Of a DNA stretch of 50,984 nt, positions 8,098 to 17,653 are shown one piece after another. Numbering within the stretch: the first letter of the stretch is position 1; every line of letters starts with the position of its first letter. The DNA comes from Prevotella sp. GTDB lineage: Bacteria; Bacteroidota; Bacteroidia; Bacteroidales; Bacteroidaceae. The DNA is taken from NCBI GenBank assembly GCA_017460515.1, contig JAFUAY010000041.1, forward strand, positions 1 to 50,984. Direction: 5' to 3'. A model generated the notes under the pieces. It was not told the DNA's origin. It searched no databases and saw only the letters and a program-made list of their open reading frames with translations. Position numbers and translations under genes: made by a program.

Positions 8098-8105
8098 TAC
8101 CTTTG
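8098..8105 (+). promoter_or_regulatory. Promoter of the radical SAM gene (-7 box)
   Basis: TACCTTTG ends 12 bases before the ATG at 8117, so the leader would be very short. No clear -33 box. Confidence 0.5.
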
Positions 8106-8116
8106 TCCCCCGAATT

Positions 8117-8881
8117 ATGAGTACGATTATTTATCCTTCGCCCATTTTCGGGCCTGTCCACAGTCGACGGTTAGGCATCTCACTGGGTATCAACCTACTG
8201 CCTGCCGATGGCAAGGTGTGCAGTTTCAACTGCGTGTATTGTGAGTGCGGATTCAACGAAGCACACCGCCCTACCCTCCCTATGCCCAAGCGCGAGGAGG
8301 TTTCAAAGAAGTTAGAAGAGAAATTGCAGGAGATGGCTGCTGGCGGTCAACTGCCTGATGTGCTGACATTTGCAGGCAACGGTGAACCAACGTGTCATCC
8401 GCAGTTTCCTGAGATTATCGATGATGTCATCGTTCTTCGCAATCGTTACTGTCCGAACGCGAAGGTATCAGTGCTGAGCAACTCGACACAGATACACCAT
8501 CAGCGCGTTCATGATGCCCTGATGAAGGTGGACAACAACATCCTGAAACTTGACACCGTTGATCCTGACTATATCAACAAGGTGGATCAGCCCGTGGGTC
8601 ACTACGACGTGAACCGCATCATAGAGCAGATGAAGGCTTTCCGCGGACATATCATCATCCAAACCATCTTCCTGCACGGACCAGGCATGAGCAACACGGA
8701 CGACTCTTATGTCACTCCGTGGCTGGAGGCAGTGAAGAGCATCGCCCCACAGGAGGTGATGGTCTATACCATTGATCGTGAGACGCCCGATGCCACGCTG
8801 AGCAAAGCCACCCACGAGGAACTGGACGCCATTCGTGATCGCGTCATCGCAGCAGGGATTCCGTGCCAAGCGTCGTATTAG
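8117..8881 (+). CDS. Radical SAM protein (COG0731-like)
   Basis: A 254-residue radical SAM enzyme. The cluster-binding motif is CSFNCVYC (Cys35, Cys39, Cys42; CX3CX2C). TFAGNGEPTCHPQF (near 93-106) matches the GNGEPT SAM-binding motif, and VLSNST follows. The N-terminus (IFGPVHSRRLGISLGIN) is characteristic of the family often annotated as Fe-S oxidoreductase or related to wybutosine-type enzymes. The substrate is not known. The start was chosen because it follows the promoter directly and begins the conserved region. purN follows 31 bases later, with a heptamer repeat in the gap. Confidence 0.9.
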   Translation: MSTIIYPSPIFGPVHSRRLGISLGINLLPADGKVCSFNCVYCECGFNEAHRPTLPMPKREEVSKKLEEKLQEMAAGGQLPDVLTFAGNGEPTCHPQFPEIIDDVIVLRNRYCPNAKVSVLSNSTQIHHQRVHDALMKVDNNILKLDTVDPDYINKVDQPVGHYDVNRIIEQMKAFRGHIIIQTIFLHGPGMSNTDDSYVTPWLEAVKSIAPQEVMVYTIDRETPDATLSKATHEELDAIRDRVIAAGIPCQASY

Positions 8882-8885
8882 TTGA

Positions 8886-8899
8886 GAGTGTAGAGTGTA
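8886..8899. repeat. Two GAGTGTA heptamers between two genes
   Basis: GAGTGTA is present twice in tandem. It is the complement of the TACACTC heptamer repeated inside cca at 12077-12118. Confidence 0.7.
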
Positions 8900-8912
8900 G
8901 TTTATTAGAGTT

Positions 8913-9482
8913 ATGAATATAGCCATTTTTGTATCAGGAAGCGGCACGAACTGTGAGAACCTGATAAAGTATTTCAAGGATTCGGAGACCATCCGCGTGG
9001 CGCTGGTGGTGAGCAACAAGGCTGACGCCTACGCACTGGTGAGGGCCGAGCGACTGGACGTGCCTACGAAGGTGCTGCCCAAGAGTGAACTGAACAATGC
9101 TGATATCACACTGCCACTGATGCGTGAGTATGGTATCGAGTTCATCGTACTGGCTGGGTTCCTGCCACTCATCCCTGACTTCCTGATTGAAGCGTTCCCC
9201 CGTCGTATCATCAATATCCACCCGTCGTTGCTGCCCAAATACGGAGGCAAAGGCATGTGGGGACATCATGTGCATGAGGCAGTGAAGGCTGCTGGCGATA
9301 CGGAAACGGGCATGACCGTACACTACGTTTCAAACGTTTGTGACGGAGGTGAGATTGTTGCACAGTTCCGTACCCCACTCTCACCCGACGATACCGCTGA
9401 CGACATAGCAGAAAAGGAACATCAGTTAGAGATGCTCCATTTCCCCGCAGTCGTTGAGAAGGTGATTTTTGAGGAGAGATGA
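8913..9482 (+). CDS. purN: Phosphoribosylglycinamide formyltransferase
   Basis: PurN transfers formyl from 10-formyltetrahydrofolate to GAR, the third step of purine synthesis. The GSGTN start motif is at residues 9-13. The catalytic triad is visible: Asn and His in INIHPSLLP (near 104-112), and Asp in VSNVCDGGEI (near 143-152). The length, 189 residues, fits the family. There is no promoter in the short gap, so it is probably transcribed with the radical SAM gene. An AICAR formyltransferase lies far downstream (46920), so the two are not clustered. Confidence 0.96.
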   Translation: MNIAIFVSGSGTNCENLIKYFKDSETIRVALVVSNKADAYALVRAERLDVPTKVLPKSELNNADITLPLMREYGIEFIVLAGFLPLIPDFLIEAFPRRIINIHPSLLPKYGGKGMWGHHVHEAVKAAGDTETGMTVHYVSNVCDGGEIVAQFRTPLSPDDTADDIAEKEHQLEMLHFPAVVEKVIFEER

Positions 9483-9516
9483 GATAGGAGAGAGGAATGA
9501 AGAGAGAGGAAAGCGA

Positions 9517-9897
9517 TTAGCGATGTGAAAGCGAGTCGCTCTCTTCTATTTTCTTTCGGATATACTTGATCTTCGCGCCCAGCGTCTCCCACTCCACTTG
9601 GAGAGAGTCGCGACGGGTGCGTAGTTCGTTCAGTCGGACCACCTCTGGCGACTGTTCCTTCAACTTAGTGCTGTGGCTCATCACCCAGGCATGCAGAGAG
9701 TCGTGCTCTGCCTTTGCCACCTCCAACATGCTGTCGACAAGTGCCAACTGCTGTTGTGCAGCTGTCAACGAAGAGTCCTGCTTTTGTTTCAAGGCTGCCT
9801 TGCGTGCATCAATCTCAGCACGACGCGACTTATCCGCACAGGCAGAGAAAAGTGAGAGTGTCAGGAACAATACGGATAATTGCAACAGATATTTCAT
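9517..9897 (-). CDS. Small coiled-coil lipoprotein
   Basis: A likely lipoprotein of 126 residues. I chose the ATG at 9897 because it gives a proper signal peptide, MKYLLQLSVLFLTLSLFSAC, with a lipobox ending at Cys20; an ATG 16 codons upstream would spoil it. The mature part is charged and helical with heptad-like spacing (ARKAALKQKQDSS, and KIKYIRKKIEESDSL), which suggests a coiled coil. No domain is recognised. It begins 22 bases after the PAP2/outer-membrane gene and probably shares its transcript. A role at the periplasmic face of the outer membrane is inference. Confidence 0.75.
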   Translation of the reverse strand: MKYLLQLSVLFLTLSLFSACADKSRRAEIDARKAALKQKQDSSLTAAQQQLALVDSMLEVAKAEHDSLHAWVMSHSTKLKEQSPEVVRLNELRTRRDSLQVEWETLGAKIKYIRKKIEESDSLSHR

Positions 9898-9919
9898 AAC
9901 GGTACGTATTAAATGATTC

Positions 9920-11638
9920 TCAGAAAGTGATGGCAAACGAGCCACCGATAGTGAAATGATTCAGGTTCTTCTTCAGTTTGAACTCAATGGGATCCAGATT
10001 GGAACCCAGTGTCTCAATGAGTGAGACGAAGTTGGGAGCAGCATGTTTCAGATAGCGGTAGGGATCGGCCGTCAGCGTGAACTCCTTTTGGGAATAGTCG
10101 TAGTCAACAAACACCTTCCAGGAGAAGTTCGACTTATACTTATAGGTCAGCGACAGACCTGTTCCGAAATTCGTGGTGTTATTGCCTCCAAGGGTCAGAT
10201 AGTCCCACTCCACATCATAGCCGTGACCTGCCGAAGCGAAGTCATAGATAAAGAGCTCTGCACCGTTCTCAACATCAGCGCCTCCCGTATCCAAGCCATT
10301 GCCGGGCTGGAATCCATCATTGATATTCAACATATAAGTCATATTCTTCGCATCGCCCCTATAGTGTGCATTGATATCCAGTGCCTGGGTCATCGAACGA
10401 CCAATAAGCAGTTTGCTGCCCAGCGAGAAACGACTGCTCAGCGGGAGGTTGAAGTAGAGACCCACATTGGCTGAGAACTCCGTCAGGTGGTCACTCTCGA
10501 TAGCATACTCCTCAAAGGTGGTCATATTGCTCATCTCGTTCTGGATTTGCGAGGTTGGCATCAGCGAGGTGGCGTCAATCGCATCGAGGAACGCTCTGTC
10601 AATGTTCTTGCGGTCGTCCTTGGCATCATCAATGAAATTGCTCCAGTTCTTGGCAGTCATCGCCCTGACACGCAGGTTTCCACCCACACCGATATATTTA
10701 TTAAAGAAGTAAGCGCCCTCAAGACCAACCACTGAGGCAGAGTGGAAATCGACACCGAACTTCCTGCCGTCTGCCAGGTCTTCAGCATCCTCAGGGTGAA
10801 CAAGTTCATCAACACCGAAGCTCAGGTCTTTCAGTCCGAAGCCCATACCCATAGAGATACTGAAGAACGACGGGTTATCGCTATCCTGATGCAAATCATT
10901 ACGCAACAGTCCCTTCTTCTTGAAGATCACGTCACCCAGGAAATAGCCCAGCTCAGTAGACATAATACCGATACCAGCACCTGAGAGCACATCACTGATC
11001 CAGTGGCGGTTGTTCAGAATACGCATCACGCCAGTTGCCGTAGCCACGCCATAGCCAGCAATGGAATACCAAGGCGAGCGGGTCAGACCATATTCCTTAT
11101 GCAGGATGGTAGCACCCACAAACGAAGTGGCGGTATGTCCCGAAGGCCAGGAATTGGCTGTAGAACCATCTGGGCGCATCTCCTTGGCGGTATACTTGAT
11201 GCCATTGACAAAGGCAGCCATGAAACCATAGGACAATGCCGAACTGGTGAGGAGTCGGGGCCAGTCACTGCGTCCCTCAACGCCTGCCATCTTCAAGCCT
11301 ACCGTCATCGCTGGTCCGAAGAACTGGGTATAGTCATCAATAGAGGTCTTGAAATTGGTGACCAGCTTCGTCTTTGTATTGGCATACCTGTCGCTCGACT
11401 GAAAACCGCGTTTCTCACTCTTGATCAGCCATCCTGCAGCAAAGATGGGCACGCCCACGAACGTCACGTCATCCAGGAACTTATATTCCTTGACGCCCGG
11501 ATTGGTCTTCGACTTGAAGATGTCCAGGTCCATCTGAGGAACTTCCAACTTCATGGGTTCCATCGTTACGGGCTCCGCAGCTTTGACAGCAGTTACAGCA
11601 GCCAACAGCATACCTAAAAGGAACAATTTAGCTTTCAT
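9920..11638 (-). CDS. PAP2-family phosphatase fused to an outer-membrane beta-barrel
   Basis: A 572-residue exported protein from the ATG at 11638, which begins a good signal peptide (MKAKLFLLGMLLAAVTAVKA); the longer frame to 11695 overlaps the promoter. The N-terminal half carries the three PAP2 phosphatase motifs: KYTAKEMRP (about 148-155), SWPSGH (163-168), and RILNNRHWISD (206-216) with the catalytic His. The C-terminal half has alternating beta-strand patterns and ends in ITF, like an outer-membrane barrel. It probably dephosphorylates a lipid phosphate or pyrophosphate (lipid A or carrier lipid), but the substrate is unknown. The lipoprotein gene follows directly. Confidence 0.85.
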   Translation of the reverse strand: MKAKLFLLGMLLAAVTAVKAAEPVTMEPMKLEVPQMDLDIFKSKTNPGVKEYKFLDDVTFVGVPIFAAGWLIKSEKRGFQSSDRYANTKTKLVTNFKTSIDDYTQFFGPAMTVGLKMAGVEGRSDWPRLLTSSALSYGFMAAFVNGIKYTAKEMRPDGSTANSWPSGHTATSFVGATILHKEYGLTRSPWYSIAGYGVATATGVMRILNNRHWISDVLSGAGIGIMSTELGYFLGDVIFKKKGLLRNDLHQDSDNPSFFSISMGMGFGLKDLSFGVDELVHPEDAEDLADGRKFGVDFHSASVVGLEGAYFFNKYIGVGGNLRVRAMTAKNWSNFIDDAKDDRKNIDRAFLDAIDATSLMPTSQIQNEMSNMTTFEEYAIESDHLTEFSANVGLYFNLPLSSRFSLGSKLLIGRSMTQALDINAHYRGDAKNMTYMLNINDGFQPGNGLDTGGADVENGAELFIYDFASAGHGYDVEWDYLTLGGNNTTNFGTGLSLTYKYKSNFSWKVFVDYDYSQKEFTLTADPYRYLKHAAPNFVSLIETLGSNLDPIEFKLKKNLNHFTIGGSFAITF

Positions 11639-11667
11639 GTTTGGGCTAATAAGATAATTTTCGATTG

Positions 11668-11675
11668 CAAAAATA
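11668..11675 (-). promoter_or_regulatory. Promoter of the PAP2 gene (-7 box)
   Basis: TATTTTTG followed by C on the minus strand, 30 bases before the chosen start. This supports the ATG at 11638 over the upstream in-frame codon. Confidence 0.55.
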
Positions 11676-11772
11676 ATACAAAAAACGTAAAGCACACCTA
11701 TTTTTATGTAAAAAAATGGCTACAGACAGACAAGAACATGTCAAATCAGACGTTCCACACATAATTTTTTTG

Positions 11773-11780
11773 TAATTTTG
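11773..11780 (+). promoter_or_regulatory. Promoter of cca (-7 box)
   Basis: TAATTTTG followed by C, 22 bases before the cca start. No convincing -33 box. Confidence 0.55.
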
Positions 11781-11802
11781 CAGCCAAAAAACTGCAAATA
11801 GC

Positions 11803-13311
11803 ATGAAATTATATTCCGACGAAGAACTTGCCGAGATACTTGACCAACCTATTTTCCACCTTATCAGCCAGGCTGCCGACCATCTTGGCGTGGAGTGCTA
11901 CGTAGTAGGCGGATACGTCCGCGACATCTTCCTGGAACGCCCCAGCAACGATATCGACGTGGTAGTAGTAGGCAGTGGCATCGAGGTTGCCAAGGAACTG
12001 AAGCGCCTGTTGGGTCGCAAAGCCCACCTCAGCGTGTTCAAGAACTTCGGAACAGCACAAGTGAAGATCAGTGCAAACTCTACACTCTACACTCTAAACT
12101 CTAAACTCTACACTCTACGTTATCCACTAGAGGTAGAGTTCGTCGGAGCCCGTAGGGAGAGTTACAGTCATGATTCGCGCAAGCCCATCGTGGAAGACGG
12201 TACACTGGAGGACGACCAGAATCGTCGCGACTTCACCATCAATGCGATGGCTATCTGCTTGAACAGCAATCGCTTTGGTGAGCTGGTAGACCCCTTCAAC
12301 GGGTTGGCAGACCTGGAGGACGGTATCATTGCCACCCCACTGGAACCAGGCATCACCTTCAGCGACGACCCACTACGCATGATGCGTTGCATACGCTTCG
12401 CCACCCAACTGAACTTCCAGATTGAGGAAGAGACCTTTGCTGCCCTGCAGCGCATGGCTGACCGCATCAAGATTGTGAGTGGTGAGCGCATCGAGGTGGA
12501 GCTCAACAAGATCATGATGGCACCCCACCCCAGCATCGGATTCGAATACTTGCAGCGCTCAGGTCTGCTGCAGCTCATCCTTCCGGAAGTGGCTGCCCTC
12601 GACATCGTGGAACAGCGCAACGGGCGCGCCCACAAGAACAACTTCTACCACACCCTTGAGGTGCTGGAGAACGTCATCAAGAGTTTAGAGTGTAGAACGG
12701 ATCATGGAGATTCACTCTGGTTACGCTGGGCCGCACTGCTTCATGATATTGGAAAGACGAAGTCGAAGCGATGGGACCCTGCCATTGGATGGACCTTCCA
12801 TAACCATAATTATATAGGTGCGAAGATGGTGCCTGAGATCTTCCGCAGACTGAAACTGCCCCTGGGCAGTGAGATGCGCTATGTACAGAAGCTCGTCGAC
12901 ATGCACATGCGACCACAGGTCATTGCTGACAACGAGGTCACCGACTCTGCCGTACGTCGTCTGCTCAACGATGCGGGCGATGATATCGACGACCTGATGT
13001 TGCTCTGTGAGGCGGATATCACCTCAAAGAACGAGGTGCGCAAAAAGATCTTCCTGGAGAATTTCCGCATGGTGCGCCAGAAACTGGCCGACCTCAAGGA
13101 GAAAGACTACAAACGACTGCTACAGCCCGTCATCGATGGCAACGAGATTATGGAGATGTTCCATCTGAAGCCCTCACGCGAGGTGGGCACACTGAAACAG
13201 ACGCTGAAGGATGCCGTACTCGACAATAAGGTGGAGAACGAGCGCGAACCACTCATGCAACTGCTCATACAGAAAGCGAAGGAAATGGGCCTCGAACTGC
13301 CAAACGCATAA
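11803..13311 (+). CDS. cca: CCA tRNA nucleotidyltransferase with HD domain
   Basis: A class II nucleotidyltransferase that adds or repairs the 3' CCA of tRNA. The active-site motif GGYVRDIFL with PSNDIDVVV spans residues 36-55. [10 protein letters not shown] follows at 141-150, then the RNA-binding helices. A C-terminal HD domain is marked by [11 protein letters not shown]. The 502-residue length is near that of Bacteroidota homologues, plus a repeat-derived insert: residues 92-106 ([13 protein letters not shown]) are encoded by six ACTCTAC/ACTCTAA heptamers, placed between AQVK and VEFVGAR where I would expect a short turn. A poly(A) polymerase role cannot be excluded from sequence. Both tRNA genes in this window already encode CCA. 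Confidence 0.93.
   Translation: MKLYSDEELAEILDQPIFHLISQAADHLGVECYVVGGYVRDIFLERPSNDIDVVVVGSGIEVAKELKRLLGRKAHLSVFKNFGTAQVKISANSTLYTLNSKLYTLRYPLEVEFVGARRESYSHDSRKPIVEDGTLEDDQNRRDFTINAMAICLNSNRFGELVDPFNGLADLEDGIIATPLEPGITFSDDPLRMMRCIRFATQLNFQIEEETFAALQRMADRIKIVSGERIEVELNKIMMAPHPSIGFEYLQRSGLLQLILPEVAALDIVEQRNGRAHKNNFYHTLEVLENVIKSLECRTDHGDSLWLRWAALLHDIGKTKSKRWDPAIGWTFHNHNYIGAKMVPEIFRRLKLPLGSEMRYVQKLVDMHMRPQVIADNEVTDSAVRRLLNDAGDDIDDLMLLCEADITSKNEVRKKIFLENFRMVRQKLADLKEKDYKRLLQPVIDGNEIMEMFHLKPSREVGTLKQTLKDAVLDNKVENEREPLMQLLIQKAKEMGLELPNA
12077..12118 (+). repeat. Six heptamers inside cca
   Basis: Six consecutive 7-bp units, ACTCTAC or ACTCTAA, give 42 bp (14 codons). Because 7 is not a multiple of 3, loss or gain of one unit would shift the reading frame. 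Confidence 0.9.
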
Positions 13312-13416
13312 ACGCATCCCTTCATTTGCACCCGATGAAATCGGAGAAAATTGAAGATTTTTGCATTTTTCGTCATTTTTACCTTCGTAAATGAATCGTT
13401 TTTCAGCGAAAAGCAG

Positions 13417-13424
13417 TACCTTTG
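13417..13424 (+). promoter_or_regulatory. Promoter of typA (-7 box)
   Basis: TACCTTTG followed by C. It implies a leader of about 105 nt with several stems: CCGAATT/AATTCGG at 13433-13446, AGGATGG (13451-13457) with CCATCCT (13502-13508), and AGAGC/GCTCT at 13473-13485. Confidence 0.6.
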
Positions 13425-13534
13425 CACCCGAATTAAAAAATTCGGTCGCGAGGATGGGCTGCACCTCGGCAAAGAGCAACGCTCTCTGCACTCGGTTTGC
13501 ACCATCCTTATCAGCCGATTTTACGTAAAATATT

Positions 13535-15337
13535 ATGCAGGATATCCGAAACATTGCGATTATCGCACACGTTGACCACGGCAAGACTACGCTCGTGGAC
13601 AAAATGATGCTGGCAGGCAATCTCTTCCGTGAGGGACAGAACCTGAGCAGCCAGGTACTCGACGCCAACGACCTGGAACGCGAACGAGGCATCACCATTC
13701 TTTCAAAAAACGTTTCCATCAACTGGAAAGGCACCAAAATCAATATTATCGACACTCCGGGACACAGTGACTTCGGTGGTGAGGTAGAGCGCGTACTGAA
13801 CATGGCCGATGGCTGTCTGCTGCTGGTAGACGCCTTCGAAGGTCCGATGCCACAGACCCGCTTCGTACTGCAGAAGGCACTGGAGATCGGACTGAAGCCT
13901 ATCGTAGTTGTCAACAAGGTCGACAAGCCTAACTGTCGCCCTGAAGAGGTCTACGAGATGGTCTTCGACCTGATGTTCTCACTGAACGCCACTGAAGACC
14001 AGCTGGACTTCCCCGTGGTCTATGGCTCTGCCAAGAACGGATGGATGGGCGAGGACTACTCGAAGCCCACCAACGATATCACCTACCTGTTGGATAAGAT
14101 TGTAGAAGTGATTCCCGCTCCGAAACAGCTGGAGGGCACCCCACAGATGCTCATCACCTCGCTCGACTACTCCAGCTATACAGGTCGTATTGCTGTGGGA
14201 CGCGTTCATCGCGGCATGCTGAAGGACGGTATGCAGGTGACGCTCTGCCATCGTGACGGAACGAAAGAGAAGACGAAGATCAAGGAGCTGCACACCTTCG
14301 ACGGTATGATACACAGTCGCACTGAGGAGGTAGAGTGTGGCGATATCTGTGCAGTCATCGGACTGGAGAAGTTCGAGATTGGCGACACCATCTGTGACCT
14401 TGAGAACCCCGAACCACTGCCTCCTATCGCTATCGACGAACCCACCATGTCGATGCTGTTCACCATCAATGACTCGCCATTCTTTGGCAAGGAGGGTAAG
14501 TTTGTGACCTCACGCCATATCAACGATCGCCTGGAGAAGGAGCTGGAGAAGAACCTCGCCCTGCGCGTAGAGCCCTTCGAAGACTCTACCGACCGCTGGA
14601 TCGTATCGGGTCGTGGCGTGCTCCACCTCTCCGTACTCATCGAGACCATGCGTCGCGAAGGCTATGAGCTGCAGGTGGGACAGCCCCAGGTAATCTACAA
14701 GGAGATTGACGGACAGAAATGCGAGCCCATCGAGGAACTGACCATCAACGTACCCGAAGAGTTTGCCTCGAAGATGATTGACATGGTGACCCGTCGTAAG
14801 GGCGAGATGACATCGATGGAGAGCCAGGGCGAGCGCACGAACATTGAGTTCAACATCCCCTCACGCGGTATCATCGGACTGCGTACCAACGTGCTCACTG
14901 CCTCACAGGGCGAAGCTATCATGGCTCACCGCTTCAAGGAGTATCAGCCCTACAAGGGTGAGATAGAGCGTCGTGTGAATGGTTCGATGATCGCACTGGA
15001 GACTGGCACTGCCTATGCCTATGCCATTGACAAACTGCAGGATCGCGGTAAGTTCTTCATCGATCCAGGTGAAGACGTCTATCTGGGCGAGGTAGTGGGC
15101 GAACATGTCCATGACAACGACCTGGTCATCAACGTTTGCAAGGCCAAGCAGCTCACCAACGTGCGTGCTTCAGGTACTGACGAGAAGGCCCGCATCATCC
15201 CCAAGACGGTGATGTCGCTGGAGGAATGCCTGGAGTACATCAAGGAGGATGAGCTGGTGGAGGTAACCCCGAAATCCATGCGTATGCGCAAGATTATTTT
15301 GGATCACGACCAGCGCAAAAAGGCTAATAAGTCATAG
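13535..15337 (+). CDS. typA: Ribosome-binding GTPase TypA/BipA
   Basis: TypA is a translational GTPase of the EF-G family that acts in ribosome assembly and stress or cold adaptation. GTPase motifs are present: [11 protein letters not shown] (G1, residues 9-19), ERERGIT (G2 region), [14 protein letters not shown] (G3), and VVNKVDKP (G4). The middle carries the EF-Tu domain 2-like barrel, and the C-terminal part has the TypA-specific domain ([13 protein letters not shown], then [14 protein letters not shown]). The 600-residue length is standard. It has its own promoter and a structured leader, and ends at a terminator shared with the glyS promoter region. Confidence 0.97.
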   Translation: MQDIRNIAIIAHVDHGKTTLVDKMMLAGNLFREGQNLSSQVLDANDLERERGITILSKNVSINWKGTKINIIDTPGHSDFGGEVERVLNMADGCLLLVDAFEGPMPQTRFVLQKALEIGLKPIVVVNKVDKPNCRPEEVYEMVFDLMFSLNATEDQLDFPVVYGSAKNGWMGEDYSKPTNDITYLLDKIVEVIPAPKQLEGTPQMLITSLDYSSYTGRIAVGRVHRGMLKDGMQVTLCHRDGTKEKTKIKELHTFDGMIHSRTEEVECGDICAVIGLEKFEIGDTICDLENPEPLPPIAIDEPTMSMLFTINDSPFFGKEGKFVTSRHINDRLEKELEKNLALRVEPFEDSTDRWIVSGRGVLHLSVLIETMRREGYELQVGQPQVIYKEIDGQKCEPIEELTINVPEEFASKMIDMVTRRKGEMTSMESQGERTNIEFNIPSRGIIGLRTNVLTASQGEAIMAHRFKEYQPYKGEIERRVNGSMIALETGTAYAYAIDKLQDRGKFFIDPGEDVYLGEVVGEHVHDNDLVINVCKAKQLTNVRASGTDEKARIIPKTVMSLEECLEYIKEDELVEVTPKSMRMRKIILDHDQRKKANKS

Positions 15338-15376
15338 CTGAAGTGATTAAAAAATATTAACCATCGAAAATATAAT

Positions 15377-15408
15377 AGGAGTACACGCGTGTTACTCCTA
15401 TTTTTTTT
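15377..15408 (+). terminator. Terminator after typA
   Basis: AGGAGT and ACTCCT arms around an ACGCGT core, followed by eight T. The T-run directly precedes the glyS promoter -7 box. Confidence 0.85.
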
Positions 15409-15409
15409 A

Positions 15410-15417
15410 TACCTTTG
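15410..15417 (+). promoter_or_regulatory. Promoter of glyS (-7 box)
   Basis: TACCTTTG followed by C, two bases after the typA terminator T-run; the -33 region would lie inside the terminator hairpin. Confidence 0.6.
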
Positions 15418-15449
15418 CACGCAATTATTCGAATAACTTATATTTTATC

Positions 15450-16988
15450 ATGGCACAAGAAGACGTTTTTAAGAAAATCGTGTCTCACTGCAAGGAGTAC
15501 GGATTCGTATTCCCCTCAAGTGACATCTATGACGGCCTGGGAGCCGTTTATGACTACGGACAGAATGGCGTAGAACTCAAAAACAACATTAAGCAATACT
15601 GGTGGAAGGCAATGACCATGCTGCACGAGAACATCGTGGGCATCGACTCAGCCATCTTCATGCACCCCACGATCTGGAAGGCCTCTGGCCACGTGGATGC
15701 ATTCAATGACCCCCTCATCGACAACCGCGACTCTAAGAAGCGCTATCGTGCTGACGTGCTCATTGAGGACCAGATTGCCAAGTATGACGAGAAGATCCAG
15801 AAAGAGGTAGAGAAGGCTCGCAAGCGCTTTGGCGACTCTTTCGACGAGGCAAAATATATGGAGACCAGCGAGCGCGTCAAGGAAGCCAAGGAGAAGCGCG
15901 ACGCCCTCCACGCCCGCTATGCTGCTGCCATGCAGGGGCCCGACCTGGAAGCACTGAAGCAGATCATCCTCGACGAGGAGATTGTTGACCCCATCAGCGG
16001 TACGAAGAACTGGACTGACGTGCGCCAGTTCAACCTGATGTTCTCAACAGAGATGGGTGCTTCTGCCGATGGTTCCATGAAGGTCTACCTGCGTCCTGAG
16101 ACTGCCCAGAGTATCTTCGTCAACTACCTGAACGTTCAGAAGACGGGTCGTATGAAGATTCCTTTCGGTATCGCCCAGATTGGTAAGGCTTTCCGTAACG
16201 AGATCGTGGCCCGTCAGTTCATCTTCCGCATGCGTGAGTTCGAACAGATGGAGATGCAGTTCTTCGTACAGCCTGGCACAGAGCTGGAGTGGTTCCCGAA
16301 GTGGAAGGAGACCCGTATGAAGTGGCACCAGGCCCTGGGCTTCGGTGCTGAGAACTACCGTTTCCACGACCACGACAAGCTGGCTCACTATGCCAACGCT
16401 GCTACCGATATCGAGTTCAAGATGCCTTTCGGATTCAAGGAGGTAGAGGGTATCCACTCTCGTACCAACTTCGACCTCTCGCAGCATGAGAAGTTCTCTG
16501 GCAAGAGCATCAAGTACTTCGATCCTCAGACCAACGAGAGCTACACCCCGTATGTCATCGAGACCTCTATTGGTGTGGACCGCATGTTCCTGAGCATCAT
16601 GTGTCACGCCTTCGACGAGGAGAAGCTGGAGAATGGCGAGACCCGTACCGTACTGCACCTGCCTGCAGCACTGGCTCCTGTGAAGTGCGCTGTGATGCCA
16701 CTGGTGAAGAAGGACGGACTGCCCGAAAAGGCTCGTGAGATTATCGACCAGCTGAAGTACCACTTCGCTTGTCAGTACGACGAGAAGGACTCAATCGGAA
16801 AGCGCTATCGTCGTCAGGATGCCATCGGTACTCCTTACTGCGTCACTGTAGACCACGACACGCTCAACGATGGTTGCGTCACCCTGCGCTTCCGTGATAC
16901 CATGGAACAGGAGCGCGTGAAGATCGAGGACCTGAACTCCATCATCGAGGACAAGGTCAGCATCGCCAGTCTGCTGAAGAAACTGTAA
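15450..16988 (+). CDS. glyS: Glycyl-tRNA synthetase, alpha2 type
   Basis: A class II aminoacyl-tRNA synthetase of the single-chain homodimeric type, charging tRNA-Gly. The N-terminal motif VFPSSDIYDGLGAVYDYGQNG is partly visible as VFPSSDIYDGLG (residues 20-31). RPETAQSIFVNY (around 211-222) and the motif 2 region GKAFRNEIVARQFIFRMREF (quoted as FRNEIVARQF) are clear. Motif 3 is ETSIGVDR. The C-terminal anticodon-binding domain starts near APVKCAVMPLV. Length 512 residues, usual for the group. FKBP and dxs follow with gaps of 7 and 10 bases, so they may share this transcript. Confidence 0.97.
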   Translation: MAQEDVFKKIVSHCKEYGFVFPSSDIYDGLGAVYDYGQNGVELKNNIKQYWWKAMTMLHENIVGIDSAIFMHPTIWKASGHVDAFNDPLIDNRDSKKRYRADVLIEDQIAKYDEKIQKEVEKARKRFGDSFDEAKYMETSERVKEAKEKRDALHARYAAAMQGPDLEALKQIILDEEIVDPISGTKNWTDVRQFNLMFSTEMGASADGSMKVYLRPETAQSIFVNYLNVQKTGRMKIPFGIAQIGKAFRNEIVARQFIFRMREFEQMEMQFFVQPGTELEWFPKWKETRMKWHQALGFGAENYRFHDHDKLAHYANAATDIEFKMPFGFKEVEGIHSRTNFDLSQHEKFSGKSIKYFDPQTNESYTPYVIETSIGVDRMFLSIMCHAFDEEKLENGETRTVLHLPAALAPVKCAVMPLVKKDGLPEKAREIIDQLKYHFACQYDEKDSIGKRYRRQDAIGTPYCVTVDHDTLNDGCVTLRFRDTMEQERVKIEDLNSIIEDKVSIASLLKKL

Positions 16989-16995
16989 GACCCGC

Positions 16996-17643
16996 ATGAA
17001 ATACAATATTCTCAGTCAACTGAAATCAATTATCTACATCATCCTTCCCCTTTGGGGAGGGCTGATGTGGGTATCCTGTAGCGAGAGCGACGATGATCCG
17101 GATGAGTTCGAGAACTGGCAGCAGCGCAACGATACCTTCTTCGCCACGCTCGAAGACTCACTGGTCCAGGGCAATGGCACCTGGAACAAGATGAAGAGCT
17201 TTGCCAAGAGCCCCGCTACCGACGCTGGCAGCCAGACGGACTATATCTATTACAAGGTCATCAAGACTGGCTACGAGACAACCGATACCGTCAGTCCGAT
17301 GTACAACGACTCCGTATGCGTCAGCTATATCGGTCGACTGTTGCCTACTACCAGCTATCCTGAAGGATATATCTTTGACAGCACCGTCTACGGCAAGTAT
17401 GACCTGAAGACCAACGCTACCAAGAGATTCAAGATAGCAGAGCTCGTCGACGGCTTTGCTACGGCTATGATCCACATGCATCGCTTCGACACCTGGCGCA
17501 TCTATATCCCCTACACGTTAGGATACGGCTCGGCAACGAGCGGATCCATACGCGGCTACTCGACATTGATCTTCGATGTCACCCTGTACGACTTCGCTGA
17601 GGAAGGTCACGCCATGACCACTCAGGTAGGCCTAACAAAATAA
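16996..17643 (+). CDS. FKBP-type peptidyl-prolyl isomerase lipoprotein
   Basis: A 215-residue exported protein with a C-terminal FKBP fold. [43 protein letters not shown] and [10 protein letters not shown] (partly quoted) align with the family strands and the GF-A-hydrophobic segment. The N-terminal 28 residues form a signal sequence ending in WVSC, a plausible lipobox. The signal stretch [11 protein letters not shown] is encoded by a REP-like palindrome (17044-17068) related to the one in the first gene, so part of the signal peptide is repeat-derived. It probably assists folding of envelope proteins; some of the usual active-site aromatic residues are not obvious. Confidence 0.82.
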   Translation: MKYNILSQLKSIIYIILPLWGGLMWVSCSESDDDPDEFENWQQRNDTFFATLEDSLVQGNGTWNKMKSFAKSPATDAGSQTDYIYYKVIKTGYETTDTVSPMYNDSVCVSYIGRLLPTTSYPEGYIFDSTVYGKYDLKTNATKRFKIAELVDGFATAMIHMHRFDTWRIYIPYTLGYGSATSGSIRGYSTLIFDVTLYDFAEEGHAMTTQVGLTK

Positions 17644-17653
17644 TCTATTTACT

